The notes beneath the pieces are model-generated. The model saw only the letters and a list, made by a program, of their open reading frames with translations. It made no database searches and had not been told where the DNA came from. The position numbers and the translations under genes were made by a program. This document shows, in pieces, positions 35,311 to 47,018 of a stretch of DNA of 64,000 nt (within the stretch, counting starts at the first letter, position 1; each line of letters begins with the position of its first letter). Source of the stretch: Saccopteryx bilineata. Taxonomy: Eukaryota > Chordata > Mammalia > Chiroptera > Emballonuridae. The stretch spans positions 193,334,706 to 193,398,705 of the forward strand of contig NC_089493.1 of assembly GCF_036850765.1 (NCBI RefSeq). Reading direction: 5' to 3'.

Positions 35311-37380
35311 TACTTACAACGACAAAGCTGCAAACACCGCTATTCATTTGTTCTTTGCAGCCTCTGAGGGTCTCAGCACTGTCCTCTCCTTAGATCAGAG
35401 GAGGTCCCCATGGGGAGTGGGGGGGGGACCCAGGCTCTCCCTCCCCACTTCCATTTCTCCAGCTGGCCCCTCTCTGTCAGGGACAGAGGTCCTTGGGCCT
35501 CGCCCCTCTGTCAACCAGTCACAGAGGCTAAACATTTACCGAAGCATGAGGCCATGTTTGCTCAAACCTCCGGGGTCACAGCACACACGCCAGCTCCGGT
35601 CCGAGCGGTTTTCTCTGCAGGCCGAGGGGAGCAGGTGCTGGCTGAGCAGGTGCTGGCTGAGTGGTTACCTGGGGTGGCAGTCTCCCTGCACGAAACGGGC
35701 TGGCTTCATCCAGGTCGGCTTCGCCTCAGGAAGGGTTTCACCGTAGCAATGCAGCCGCTGGCCTGTTCTTTTCAAAGCAGTATGTCCTAAACACAAACAT
35801 TTTTTTTTTATCACATCTGCATACCACCTATAACTGTTACTTACTTAGCGTTCTTTTTCATTACATCGATGGGCTTTTAAAAATGTAAATACCTATTAAA
35901 GCTTTATGTCAAACAATTGTAACGTAGATATACCAGTTAGTTATAAAATGTACATGTTTGGAAAACTGACTTCATACATGTAGAGATAGAAGCGGTGCTC
36001 TCTACACCTCAGCGTCCTGCGTGCCCCTGTCAGGGTGGGAACACCTCAGAAGCCCCCTCTCGCCTTCTGTGTTAAAGGCAGCCGATGGTCAAAAAATCTG
36101 ATTCCCAAAACACAACTTGCTGCTGCTGCGGAAAAGATACCTTTTGCATAAAAATGGGTCTGTCTAGGAAGCCTGCTGTCAGTCACCGGGAGAGAGCTGT
36201 CCACATCCTCAGATGGGAAATGCTTTGTTTCCTGGGTGGGGCCAGGAGGCCTGGGCTGTGAGAGAGCCTCTGAGGGAACTCCTGCCTCCTCCTCCCCGGT
36301 TGGGAGCCTCCCCTGGGGCCCGGTGGCTCTGCCGTGTCATTGCCTTGGTGATCCTGAGCAGGGTCACAGGCGCAGAACTCCTCCCTGTGCAGGTGGAAGG
36401 GATAGATGGGGAAGGGTGGAGGGAAGAAGGAGGAGGAGGAGAGGGGAGGAGAGAAGAGACAGATGCCCAGACAGATGGGCTGGGCCGGCAGCTCTGCCCG
36501 GCCTAATGAATTTCCTTCCCGGCCCTGAGGCAGGTCAGTAAATGAGACCAGGGACGGCATCTGGGATGATTCCAGGACGACACTAATAAATCAGGCCTCG
36601 ATGAATCCTGCTTCCCTGGAGATAGAGGCAGGCGGCCAGGCAGAGGGAGGCTGGGGGGGGGGGTGTCCCTGGGAGCCCCACGGCAGCCAGCCTTCAGATG
36701 ACGCTGGAAGGAGCTCCCTTCTGACCAGAGTCGGTGGCCTTGGAGGCGCTGGCTGTGCAGTGCTGTGTCCCCAGAGCCAGTGGGTGGGTGGGGTGAGTTC
36801 TCCCAGGGGCCTGGCTTACTGACCTCTGAGTCCCCGCCCCAGAACACCTCCCCCCACCCCCGGGTCACTTCGTTTGTCTGCACTAGTCACCTGGTCTCAG
36901 GCAAAGCACGGCTTCTTCTGCAGGGGAAGTCTTCCTGGACCCCCAGGGGCCCACCCATCCCTAGGGCTAGCGAACCTTCTGGAAATCTGAATCTTGAAAA
37001 TATACTGAAGTCCTTCCTCCCTTCCATGAAGTCCTCTCTAGTCTGGGCTCTGGGGGCTTCGCCCACTGATAGCCACGGTCGTTCTCATCCCCTCGGCTCC
37101 TCTTTCCTCCCAGCACTGAACCCGGAGCCCGAGAGGTCACAGTTAGTGCACGTGACCTCTGTGGAGGGAGCGTTCTGTTCTTTGTAGCTCGGCACAAGCC
37201 GGTCTCAGGAGCCTGTCCTTCTCTAAGGGCCTGAATCTGGGTCAGCGCGTGTCTTTTCACTGCATGCCTAGTTCACCCCAAAGGGAGGAAATGTGACCAC
37301 CCCTCCCTTTCGGTTTCCCGCAGTTCCCTGATGTAATTTTCTGCCCGTGGCCCTCACTTGCCAAACATGTTTCCAGTGGC
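35310..37380. other. Unique noncoding sequence, no gene recognised
   Basis: This stretch includes a short tandem 15-bp repeat (GAGCAGGTGCTGGCT-type units near 35,628-35,660), an AT-rich stretch at 35,790-35,960, a GGA-rich tract at 36,415-36,460 and a G-run at 36,653-36,662. A Rhin-like element is absent. No exon is supported. Confidence 0.4.
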
Positions 37381-37432
37381 CCTGCTGTTGTTATAGAAAA
37401 TTCAGGGCTGAGTTGGAAGTTGATGCTGCCTG

Positions 37433-37445
37433 GTTGCCATGGCAA
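37433..37445. promoter_or_regulatory. RFX X-box-like palindrome
   Basis: GTTGCCATGGCAA is a match to 13 of 14 positions of the palindromic X-box bound by RFX-family factors (GTTGCCATGGCAAC), with T in place of the final C. It lies in non-repeat sequence. Binding is inferred from the motif only. Confidence 0.5.
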
Positions 37446-37984
37446 TGCGAGCTGCTTCTGCCTTAGCAGCAAGGCGAAAGCAGCCACGATGACAAGGTGT
37501 GATCTGAGCTCCGGAGAACAAAACGCGGAAGGTCTTTCCCAGCCTCCTTTCAATGCCACCCTTCGCCCGACCCTCGGCACCACCTCCTGCTTCCCCGGGG
37601 TGCTCATCTCACAGCGCATCTGCTGGTGCCATGAAACTAGCCCTCTGGGTGAAGGCGGAGGGCTGCCCTTGCCTTTGCCAGCCACCTCCGAGATGGGGAA
37701 GACCTACTGTGTGACACCTGCATGGTCCCGAGGGAGTTCAGCTGCTCCACCAGCCTTCCCCCTGCCGCTATCACGGGCGGGGAGTTCCCCGGCTTGGAAA
37801 GAGAGCTGTTTTGCCATAACTCGGCAATATCTTTTCTGCTGCCTGGATGATGAAGGAAAATGACTTGTGTCTGAATGAATGGAGTTCCTGAAAGAGAGAG
37901 CGAGTCGCTTGGGGCTCTCCGGGGCCTCCAGGAAAACCTGGGGAAGCACTTGGTGGCACACTCCAAGAGGTATCTAGTCTTTGG

Positions 37985-38110
37985 CACAGCCCTGTGAATG
38001 AGATACTGTCATCATACCCATTTTACAGATGAAGGAACCGAGGCTTCGTGAGTCCAAAGAAGACTCTCAGGATGACAGTGCTGGCGGGCAGCAGAGCCCA
38101 GGTTTGAGTA
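37985..38110 (-). repeat. MIR SINE fragment
   Basis: Reverse MIR with 'catcatacccattttacaga', 'tgaaggaaccgaggcttcgt' and a diverged end. Confidence 0.75.
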
Positions 38111-38139
38111 GGGACATCCTTTCCAGAGCCCGGGGTCTT

Positions 38140-38300
38140 CACACAGTTTGGCAGCGCTTCCCAGGCAAATGGGAGGGATGGCAGTGATCACCCCCAGTTG
38201 ACATAGGAGGACACTGAGGCTCCTGGAAATGAGGTCAAATGCTCAAGCTCATACAGTTTGGATGTTGCAGAGCCAGGATCTGGATCAGTCTATTGTCTTC
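38140..38300 (-). repeat. MIR SINE fragment
   Basis: Reverse MIR with 'tgacataggaggacactgag', 'gctcctggaaatgaggtcaa' and 'tgttgcagagccaggatctg'. It is the second MIR in tandem with the one at 37,985. Confidence 0.6.
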
Positions 38301-38988
38301 CATCCTGGGCTCACCCTGCCAGGCCACTGGAATGGGCAGAAGGGCATCTTGGACACAGGAAGGTGCTTCCCGGCTGTGAGTGGGTATTTCATAAGCAGGA
38401 AGCTCTCTTACGAGCCCTAAACATGGCCAGATCGTGTCCTCTGGGCTGGGAGGCCCAGACTGACTCCAGCCAGGGCTTTGGGCTCATGCTGTGATCTGAA
38501 CTCAGGAGACAGCTGCACCCAGAGCCTCCTTGGCAGTCCCCGCAGTGAATCAGGAGCAGGTGATGCTGCCGGAAGGGGCTGAGGATGCTTGGTGGCCGCT
38601 GTTGTGTGCCAGGCGGGCCCCAGCATTGGCTCATGAGGGTTAGTCATAGCTCCTCGGTCCTCATACATGCAGCCAAGCCCCTGACGACCATGCTCCCTTC
38701 TGGACAGACCCCAGAGCCCCGGGGAAAGCATGGTTCTCTTCCTGAAGACCCACCTGGACCTTCATGGGAGGAAGACACATGCTGGACAGGTCCTCGAGGA
38801 CTGTCCGAGGTAGGCCATCTCAGACACAGCCCGGCTCAGGGCTTGAGGAGTGGTTCACTTTCCTGGGGATTCATCCCCCAAAGAAAAGCAAGGGAAGGAA
38901 GCGATGAAGGAGAAAGCAAAATACAAGAGCCCCATATTTTTAACCCTGGTGTTTCCAAACCACTCGGCTTTCTGGTGTCACCCTGTGT

Positions 38989-39392
38989 GGTTTTTTTTGT
39001 TTGTTTATTTGTTTGTATTTTTCTGAAGCTGGAAACGGGGAGAGACAGTCAGACAGACTCCCGCATGCGCCTGACCGGGTGCACCCGGCATGCCCACCAG
39101 GGGCAACGCTCTGCCAACCAGGGGGCGATGCTCTGCCCCTCCGGGGCGTCACTCTGCCGCGACCAGAGCCACTCTAGCGCCTGGGGCAGAGGCCAAGGAG
39201 CCATCCCCAGCGCTCGGGCCATCTTTGCTCCAATGGAGCCTCGGCTGCGGGAGGGGAAGAGAGAGACAGAGAGGAAAGGGGGGGGGGTGGAGAAGCAAAT
39301 GGGCGCTTCTCCTGTGTGCTCTGGCCGGGAATCGAACCCAGGACTTCTGCACGCCAGGCCGACGCTCTACCGCTGAGCCAACTGGCCAGGGC
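38989..39392 (-). mobile_element. Rhin-1-type SINE, subgroup B
   Basis: Full-length minus copy. It has the tail T-run with TTTGTTTGTTTATTTG, then 'tctgaagctggaaacgggga', a GC-rich body and the head complement 'gagccaactggccagggc'. A 10-bp TSD, CACCCTGTGT, is at 38,979-38,988 and 39,393-39,402. The head reads 'aacccaggacttctgcacgc', differing from the CTCCGCACGC form of other copies and shared with the 47-kb copy. Confidence 0.93.
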
Positions 39393-39714
39393 CACCCTGT
39401 GTTTTAACATCTAAAATGATATCTTGGGCTCTTGTCCTGTATGCCTTGGGGTCCCACCAGGTGGCCCGCAGCCAACTGTGTCTCTACTCTTTGCGTCTCC
39501 TCTGTTCCTCCTGGTTTCTCAGCTCCAGATGGAGCCACCTCTCCTTCATTGCCATGTAGGAAGAAAACAGCTCTTTTGGATTCACCCAGACCTCACTTTG
39601 AATCCCCACGCACCGTTCTTAAGGTGTCTGGATTTTGAAAAATTGGTTTCACTTCTGGAAGCCTTCCTTTTCTCTTCTCGGCGGATGCTACACTGCTGGC
39701 TTCGGAAATGAAGG

Positions 39715-39950
39715 AAGGGGCCACAAGCCAAGGGATGTAGGTGACTTCTAGAAAGTGGAAAAGGCCAGAGAAGGCAGTCTCCCCACGAGCCTCGGGAGGG
39801 AACTCAACCCAGCGACCACCTTGATTTTAACCCATTGAGACCCATCCCTCCAGCACTCTGAGATCCTATACTGGTGTTGGTTTAGCCCCTGTGTTTGTGG
39901 TCATTGTTACAGCGGCCGTGGGAAGCTAATGCGACAGTCCCCGAGCTCCC
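39715..39950 (+). mobile_element. MLT/MaLR-type LTR fragment
   Basis: 3' half of a mammalian LTR on plus. Landmarks are 'ggccacaagccaagggatgt', 'cttctagaaagtggaaaagg', 'accttgattttaacccattg', 'cccctgtgtttgtggtcatt' and a terminal 'gttacagcggccgtgggaag'. No internal retroviral sequence is adjacent. Confidence 0.65.
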
Positions 39951-40029
39951 CACACAGCAGCCTGGTTCCACCTCTGTCCCGACTCCCCCAGCCTCCTCCT
40001 GAAGCCCAGATCCACATACCCTCGGGGTG

Positions 40030-40200
40030 TTCCGGGGCACCTACCTCGTTTCTTTGAGCCACGGTTCTCTCCTCTGCAAAGCGTGGCTCAAAACCAAACT
40101 GGCCTTGCAGGCTGGCTGCGAGGTTATATAAAATGATGCTTGTGATGTCTCTTAGCAACTGCGCCTGGCACGGAATGAGTGCTCGATATTTTTAGTTGTT
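40030..40200 (+). repeat. MIR SINE fragment
   Basis: Plus-strand MIR with 'acggttctctcctctgcaaa', 'ggctgcgaggttatataaaa' and 'gcgcctggcacggaatgagt'. Confidence 0.6.
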
Positions 40201-40384
40201 GAGCATGATTCTGAGACTTCTATTTGTGCTTCTAGAACCACCTCGTGCGCTGGCCCTGGCTAGTGCCCCAGCCCTCCCTGAGGGGTCAGCTCCTTCCTAT
40301 AGTGCTTAGACCAGCAGGGACCCTCTGGGAACAAACTTCCCCCTTCCTACAAGTCCTGAAGGTGACAGGGCCCTGAGCACTGAC

Positions 40385-40575
40385 CTCACAGCCAGGAGGA
40401 ACTGCAACCTGGATTCAAACCCTTTTTTCTGCTTCTTCCTACTTGTGTGTTCATGCCAAACCTCTGATTACTCTTTTGTAGAATAAATGAGGCCTGGCCC
40501 AGGGTGTGAGCGTGAAGGTGATGTGTGCTCATGGCCGGGGCACATAGTAGGTGTTCAATAAACATTTTTGACCAT
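40385..40575 (+). repeat. MIR SINE fragment
   Basis: Plus-strand MIR with 'aacctggattcaaacccttt', a diverged centre, and the 3' end 'ggcacatagtaggtgttcaa' followed by TAAACA. Confidence 0.65.
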
Positions 40576-40669
40576 TGGTCTTCCAAACTGAGCCAGGACC
40601 CAATCCCGGTTTGGTGGACCATGGAGCCCATACAATCTGTGGCCCCTCTTTAAGAAAGATCCTGGAATC

Positions 40670-42418
40670 AAAAAGCAATTATAGCAAAGTTGCAAGCTGC
40701 AAGTTTAATTTATAAAAGTCCTTTGCTTGCCTATATACTAACAATAGCAAGTAGAATTTCAAGTTAAAACATGCAATTCCATTTGCATTAACATCCCCCA
40801 AAATGAAATACTTAAGCATAAATCTATCAAAATGTACATAAGATCAACATGAGGAATACTACAAGACTCTAATGAATAAATCAAAGCAGAACTAAATAAA
40901 CGTCCGTAGATAGGAAGTCTTGATACTTTCACAACCTCAGTCCTCCCTAACGTGATCTATAGATTTAATGCAATCCTATCAAAATCCCAATAAGTTATTT
41001 TGTAGATATTGACCAGCTGATGCGGAGTTTTCTATGGCAAGGCAAGAGACCAGAATAACCAACAATATTTAAAAAAAAAGAAGAAACCAAGTTAGAGGAT
41101 TGAGACTACCCAACTTCAGGACTTACTGTAAAGCTTTAGTTACCAAGGCAATGTTGTACTGGCAAAAGAAGAGACAAACAGATCCATGGAACAGAACAGA
41201 GAGCCCAGAAACAGACCCACATACATAAAATCAACTAATCTTTGACAAAGGAGCAAAGATAATACAATGGCAAATAGATAATTTTCAAAAAGTGGTGCAG
41301 GATGGAAATGCTGAGGTCGCCGGTTCGAAACCCTGGCTTGCCTGGTCAAGGCACATATGGGAGTTGATGCTTCCTGCTCCTCCCCCCTTCTCTCTCTATC
41401 TCTTTCCTCTCTCTTTCTCTCCCTCTCTCTCTCCTTTCTAAAATGATTAAATTTAAAAAAATGGTGCAGGAAACTGGACATCCACAGGCAACAAGATTAA
41501 GTAAACACTGACCTTATACCCTTTGCAAAATTAATTCAAAATAGATCACAGACATAAATGTAAAGTACATAGGAGAAAAATCTAGATGACCTTGGCCGTG
41601 GTGATGCCTTTTTAAATACAACACCAAAGACATGACCGTGAAAGATGTCCCCAATAACCCAGATTTCCAAAAATGAAGATTTCTGCTCTGCAAAAGACAG
41701 TATCAAACAGAGTGAGAGGACAAGCTACAGACTGGGGGAAAATATTTACAGGAGACACATCTGATAAAAGATTGTTATCTGAAATATCAAACGAATGCTT
41801 CAAACTCAATAAAAAAAAATACACGACCCAATTTTTAAAAAGGGCCAAAGACCTTAAATTAATGGACACCTCAGCAAAGAAGATATACGTATGGCAATAA
41901 TCATATGAAAAGGTGCTCTACATCATATGTCATCAAGAAATTGCAAATTAACACAACAGTGAGATGCCACGACGTATCTATTAGAGTGGCCGAAGTCTGA
42001 GCCCAGACAACAGCAAGTGCTGACGAGGATGTGGAGTAACAGGAGCTCGGACCTTGGTGGTGGGATGCAAAACGGTGCAACCACTTTGGGAGACATTTTG
42101 GTGATTTCCAGCAGAACTAAACAAACTCTTATCCTGCAGTCCAGCAATTGTGCTCCTCGGTAGTTACTCAAAGGAACAGAAAACTTAGGTCCACATAAAA
42201 AACCTGCACACAGGTGTTTAGAGCAGCTTTATGTGTAATTGTCAAAACTTGGAAGCAGCCAAGATGTCCTTCAGTAGGTGAATGGGTAAACAAACTGTAG
42301 TCCCTCCAGATAATGGAATAGTATTCAGTGCTGAAAAGAAATGAACTGTCAGTTTCGTTGTAAACCCAAAACTGCTCTGAAAAGATCAAGTCTTTAAAAG
42401 AAAAAAAAAAAAAAAAAG
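40670..42418 (+). repeat. Old L1 3' end with poly(A)
   Basis: Plus-strand 3' part of an old L1 ORF2 (about 1.6 kb without the nested SINE). Landmarks are 'atctatagatttaatgcaat' near 40,960, 'caaagacatgaccgtgaaag', 'gtggagtaacaggagctcgg', 'tactcaaaggaacagaaaac', 'aagatgtccttcagtaggtg' and 'ggaatagtattcagtgctga'. It ends in an A-run at 42,401-42,418. Many stops and indels make it inactive. A SINE interrupts it at 41,303. Confidence 0.85.
41303..41461 (+). mobile_element. 5'-truncated short tRNA-SINE (family 2) in old L1
   Basis: The plus-strand copy lacks the first part of the head. It starts 'tggaaatgctgaggtcgccg', then GGTTCGAAACCC (B-box region), 'catatgggagttgatgcttc', a TC-rich stretch and an A-rich tail. 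TSD core TGGTGCAGGA is at 41,293-41,302 and 41,462-41,471. It is inserted in the old L1. Confidence 0.9.
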
Positions 42419-42729
42419 GTAAAGAAAGTGTGTCCAACTGTTTACAAGTATGAACTGGGGCCTTGGGCGGGGCCAGCGCCAGAGAGAGACCCAGAAGCTT
42501 GAACTCCATTGGTGTCTGCTCTCTGCTCTTGGGCCTTTTCTTCCATGGTATTTGCCGAACAGCTTCCAGAAAAGTCTCTCCCAATGAGCCTGGATGTGAC
42601 CCAGGGCAGTGACCTGCTTGGCCACCCAGCAAGACTGATGAAACCATGCAGAACCGCCCACGGGTGGAATCAGCTCCTGGGGACAGAGAGACCAGTTCAT
42701 CTCTCTGCTCCGACTGTAAGGTGGCCACA

Positions 42730-42865
42730 TTTAGCAAATAAAATGATCAGACACCCACTTAAATTTGAATTTAATGTTTTTAGTATAAATACGGGACATT
42801 TTGCTTGGGACATTGAAGGGGGTGTCCTATATTTTACCTGGCAGCCCTGTCTGACAGGGACCCAG
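42730..42865. repeat. Unnamed old interspersed repeat
   Basis: 'gcaaataaaatgatcagaca', then 'aatttgaatttaatgttttt', 'gtataaatacgggacatttt' and 'cctatattttacctggcagc' resembles a recurrent mammalian DNA element with AT-rich inverted halves. I recognise the pattern but cannot name the family safely. Confidence 0.4.
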
Positions 42866-43059
42866 CAAAGCCAGGTTCAGGGAGGGCCACGAGAATGTGA
42901 TTGATTTTTAACAGCAGGGTTCCTTTTCTCTCTCAGGCAAGGGTGTGGCTCTTCAGACTCAGGGGGTGTCTTTCAAAAGGGTCCCTGTTCTGAGAAGTGG
43001 CCAGGGGACCCTTGACGCTTCAGACGAGTAGCTGGTGGCAGACGTGACTCCAAGTTGGA

Positions 43060-43190
43060 CTGCAGAGGCCTCACCGACAGACCTGGGGTTGTGAGAGCCT
43101 CAGCTCTCCTCTATGGGCCTTGGGGTCTTCACCTGGAAAGTGATAGTTCTCTGTCCTCCGTGGTGTGAGCATCAAACAGGGAAACGTGTG
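43060..43190 (+). repeat. MIR SINE fragment
   Basis: Weak plus-strand MIR: 'gccttggggtcttcacctgg', 'aaagtgatagttctctgtcc', then 'gtgagcatcaaacaggga'. Confidence 0.4.
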
Positions 43191-43539
43191 TGTAAAACGT
43201 GTGTGTGTGTGGGGGGGGGGGCGTCAGTGGTAACTATCTCTCCGTTAGGTTTCTGTTGTCGGTCATTTAGGGAAAAATAAAACAACTCTTTCCCAAACTG
43301 CTGGCCCTGCTCTGCCGAGACTGGCAGGCAAGGACCTCAGGTGCACGGACGTGGTCACTGCCGGGCGGCCCTCGTGTGGAAGCCTATGTTCTGTGTTTAA
43401 CGTGACTTCGTTCTTTGTTCCTGCAGTAGGTTTGAAAACCTTGATCACACTGTCTGTCCCTCTCTAGCCCCTTGAGCGGAACTGGCCCTGGATGAGCTCA
43501 TGTGACATTGTGACATTTCCGGGGTTTTTTTCCACTTCC

Positions 43540-43640
43540 ATTCTAATTAACCTCTCTGAGCCTCAGGCTCCACATCTGGAAAATGAGGGTTTTGAGAGTT
43601 TGAGGTTTGGTGATTTTTCAAGACTCTTCTCAGCAGCAGA
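43540..43640 (+). repeat. MIR SINE fragment
   Basis: Plus-strand MIR core 'ttaacctctctgagcctcag', then 'gctccacatctggaaaatga'. Confidence 0.6.
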
Positions 43641-43724
43641 ACTATCCTAAAATGCCCTTGGGGGGGAGTGACCCCATGGGGACCGTCCTGCTTACGGAAA
43701 ACTCTGACTGATTGTATATCTCCC

Positions 43725-43905
43725 GTTTAGGATGCTTTTCATCCACTGCCTCGTTTCACACCCGAAAGAGCCTGTGAGATGGTGGGGTGGCCCCTGTTTT
43801 ATCGATGGGAAAACTGAGGTCCAGAGGTGTGTTCACGATCTCAGGGCTAGGGCCTGGCACAGCTGGGACTGGAACTCAGGTCTGTCGGGGTGCAAAGCCT
43901 GGACC
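43725..43905 (-). repeat. MIR SINE fragment
   Basis: Reverse MIR with 'ccctgttttatcgatgggaa', 'aactgaggtccagaggtgtg' and 'cacagctgggactggaactc'. Confidence 0.75.
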
Positions 43906-44114
43906 TCCTGCATCCCTTCCCTGGCCCCCATCACTTGTCTCATGGCTTCCAGTCTTAGCTGTTTTGTTTTAGTTTGTTTTTAAGCCAAACACTGTTTTCT
44001 CTGGGTAGCAATTCATTTCCGGCTCGTGGACAAAAATAACATTTATAACAACACAGGTGACTTTCATGCTTTAGCACGAAGCTAGTGCCCGGGGCATGAT
44101 TTCTACAAACCCCG

Positions 44115-44236
44115 TTCTTCCCTTCCCCTTCCCCTTCCCCTTCCCCTTCCCCTTCCCCTTCCCCTTCCCCTTCCCCTTCCCCTTCCCCTTCCCCTTCCCC
44201 TTCCCCTTCCCCTTCCTCTTCCTCTTCCTCTTCCTC
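44115..44236 (+). repeat. CCCCTT hexanucleotide array
   Basis: 122 uninterrupted pyrimidines. A nearly perfect CCCCTT array of about 16 units is followed by CTCTTC-type units. The complementary strand is an AAGGGG array with repeated G4 runs. Pro/Phe or Gly/Lys/Glu open frames are artefacts. Confidence 0.97.
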
Positions 44237-44724
44237 ATGGGGGAAAGCCCCTGTGCCCTGAGCACTTGCTTTACCATCTATTGTACAAAAAGAGCCCGGA
44301 GGCAGGACGGTTCTCCAGCTCCCCTTTGACACGGAGGGAGTGACGCACAGAGAGATCACTGAGGCTTGCGGCGGAAATGTAAGGGCAAACTGAAATCTTG
44401 AAGAGTGTGCCTGTGCTGATTTCCTCTGACATTACACAGCCTGTCAGAGGATGCTAATCATCAAGGCTTCTCGGAGCTGCTCAGCGGAGCTTCCCAGAAT
44501 GCACTGCAAGAGAGGAAGGCCAAGGCCAATGAGACCAGGCTGCACAGACCCATCCTCTTTGTTCTGCGTGTGGCTTCAAATCTGAGGCTGTGGCAGCCTG
44601 GCGCAATGGGGACAGATACAGGGACACTGGGTAGTGCAGTGAGGAGGATGATCAAGGGAGAAGGAAAGGGGGGAGAAAGGGGACAGGAAGGACACTCAGA
44701 AGGCCTAGATCGAGGCTCCCCTCT

Positions 44725-44850
44725 GCCACCAGCTAACTTTACGACCTGGAGGAAGTTGCTTATCTGGGCCCCAAACTCTCCGCCTCTGAGAAATGGTTGG
44801 ACACTAGACTATCTCATTGTTCCATTCAGGGCTAACAAAGATGACCTTGA
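44725..44850 (+). repeat. MIR SINE fragment
   Basis: Plus-strand MIR core: 'ccagctaactttacgacctg' and 'gaggaagttgcttatctggg' followed by 'cctctgagaaatgg'. Confidence 0.55.
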
Positions 44851-44864
44851 CCTCCACAACCTTC

Positions 44865-45095
44865 CAAAGGAGCTCATATTTCTGAAGCATTTAGTGTGGG
44901 CCAAACACTGTGCAAAGTATTTGCCTGGTTGATCTCACTGGTGTCTCCATATAAATACAAGAGCTGGGTGCTTGTATCAACTTCACTCTCAAGATGGGCA
45001 AACTGAGGCTCAGAGAGGCTCAGTGATGAGCCCACACCCCAGAGCTGCAAAGGGGCCGATCGAGGATTCAAACCAGGCACTTCCTCTCAAGTGAC
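44865..45095 (-). repeat. MIR SINE fragment
   Basis: A long reverse MIR. Landmarks are 'gggccaaacactgtgcaaag', 'gggcaaactgaggctcagag', 'ggctcagtgatgagcccaca' and 'aggattcaaaccaggcactt'. Confidence 0.8.
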
Positions 45096-45698
45096 GCTTT
45101 GAGTCGCAGCAACAGGCCCTCCCCAGGGGTCGCCAGGAAGCTCAGCTGAGTGTCCCTGGCTCAGGCAGGCGTGGCCGGAGGGTAACCGGAGTGGCTTAGA
45201 GAGGCTCCAGTGTGTTCTGGTCACTCAGCCAGAAACCTGAGCCGCTTCCAGAGTGTCCCTGACAGGGGCTGGGAGACAGCCTGAGGCTCAGGGATTGGTT
45301 CACGCTGTCCCAGCTCTTCCCTGGCTGGCTCAGTGGCTTTTGGCCCTTGTTAATGGCATCCTCTCAGTTTGGTACGGGGGGGGGCGGGGGATGACACTGG
45401 CCATTTGGGGCATTCTAGGGAGATGTAGCAGGGGATGAGCAGCGTCCCTCCTCCGCTGTGCCCCTTGGTCCTTCTGGCTGGCCTGCCCATGCTCCCAGTC
45501 AGGCAGCAGCTCCTTCAGGTGGAAGGGATGCCCAGGTTGGGGGGTTGGCTTCACTCCTGCATGTGCATTCTTGCAAAGCCCAAACCACAGCCTGTCAGAA
45601 AGATTCAGGCCACTCTCCTGGCGGCTGACTTGGTCAAATATTTATGGACACCCATGGGTTGCTATCACAAATCCCACGATCTGCATTTATTGGTGTGG

Positions 45699-46118
45699 GG
45701 TTTTTTTTGTTTTTTTTTTTGTTTTTTTTTTTTTTCATTTTTCTGAAGCTGGAAACAGGGAGAGACAGTCAGACAGACTCCCGCATGCGCCCGACCGGGA
45801 TCCACCCGGCCCGCCCACCAGGGGCGGTGCTCTGCCCCCCAGGGGGCGATGCTCTGCCCATCCTGGGCGTCGCCATATTGCGACCAGAGCCACTCTAGCG
45901 CCTGAGGCAGAGGCCACAGAGCCATGCCCAGCGCCTGGGCCATCTCTGCTCCAATGGAGCCTTGGCTGCGGGAGGGGAAGAGAGAAACAGAGAGGAAAGC
46001 GCGGCGGAGGGGTGGAGAAGCAAATGGGCGCTTCTCCTGTGTGCCCTGGCCGGGAATCGAACCCGGGTCCTCCGCACGCTAGGCCGACGCTCTACCGCTG
46101 AGCCAACCGGCCAGGGCC
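45699..46118 (-). mobile_element. Rhin-1-type SINE, subgroup A
   Basis: Full-length minus copy with a long T-rich tail, then 'ttctgaagctggaaacaggg', the GC-rich body, 'gaatcgaacccgggtcctcc' (B-box complement) and the head 'gagccaaccggccagggcc'. The TSD core TGGTGTGG is at 45,691-45,698 and 46,119-46,126. It shares the CTCCGCACGCTAGGCC head with the 27.7-kb and 59.8-kb copies. Open frames across it in both directions are SINE artefacts. Confidence 0.93.
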
Positions 46119-46414
46119 TGGTGTGGTTTTTATGAGAGTTATTTTCCCACTCTGCTCTGGGCACCCCCGAAAAAACCCAGCTTTGAAAGTAACCGATACA
46201 TCTGTGTCTTATCAAAATTGTTCTGGGGCCTGGAGGTTGGAGGGGAAAAGAGCTGAAAATGGATTTACATATCAGGCATTGACTACAATGATGGAACCAC
46301 TTAGATCTTTCTTTGTAGAGGTGCCTGGTATGGAGGAAAGAATCTTCCAATCAAAGAAACCGGGCTCTAGTCTCAAAGTTGCCCTTTTCAACATGAAAAC
46401 AATGGCTTACATGT

Positions 46415-46575
46415 AGTCAGAGTTGATTATGTACTCATGTACTCACGTAATAACTCATCTATGAACTATAATAGATAGCATTACCACCTGCATTTTCCTG
46501 CGGAGGGAACTGGGGCCCAGGGAAGTTAAGTAACTTGCCCAAGGTCCCATAAGGTGCAAAAGGCAATTTGCTAAT
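46415..46575 (-). repeat. MIR SINE fragment
   Basis: Reverse MIR with 'aactggggcccagggaagtt', 'aagtaacttgcccaaggtcc' and 'cataaggtgcaaaagg'. Confidence 0.75.
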
Positions 46576-46678
46576 GTCCTCTTCTCCAGAAAGTAAGGGA
46601 TGATCATTCTCAACTTATCAGCTACTTGGGAAGATTAGATACTGTGTGTGTGGGGGGGGCTGTTTAGCACATAGAATG

Positions 46679-46781
46679 TTCTCCTTCCTCCCTTCCTTCC
46701 TCCCTCCCTCCCTCCCTCCCTCCCTCCCTCCCTTCCTTCCTTCCTTCCTTCCTTCCTTCCTTCCTTCCTTCTTTCCTTCCT
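46679..46781 (+). repeat. CCTT/CCCT pyrimidine array
   Basis: 103 uninterrupted pyrimidines made of TCCC tetranucleotides then TTCC tetranucleotides. The Pro/Ser/Phe open frame is an artefact. Confidence 0.97.
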
Positions 46782-47018
46782 ATCTTCCGATCAAAGGCTG
46801 TCATTGTGTCAGGTCCAGGCCTTGGTCCTGGAGGGACAGCCCGATTGGCCAGTGTCCTCTCCCTCTTCCCCCAGGAGCCGGGCGGGCGCCTTGCCGGGAA
46901 GCAGGTGATAAACAGTGACCCTCGCATCCTCTCATCTTCCCTGGTGCCAAAGGGGTCCATTGTCCATCCCGTATGGCTTCCGCCTCCTCCCTGGTGCAGG
47001 AGGTGGGGGAGGATTCTT

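Noticed and set aside
38585..39376. 263-codon open frame on plus
   Set aside because: The second half is the minus-strand Rhin-1 SINE read through in sense to its complement. The first half is unrelated unique DNA.
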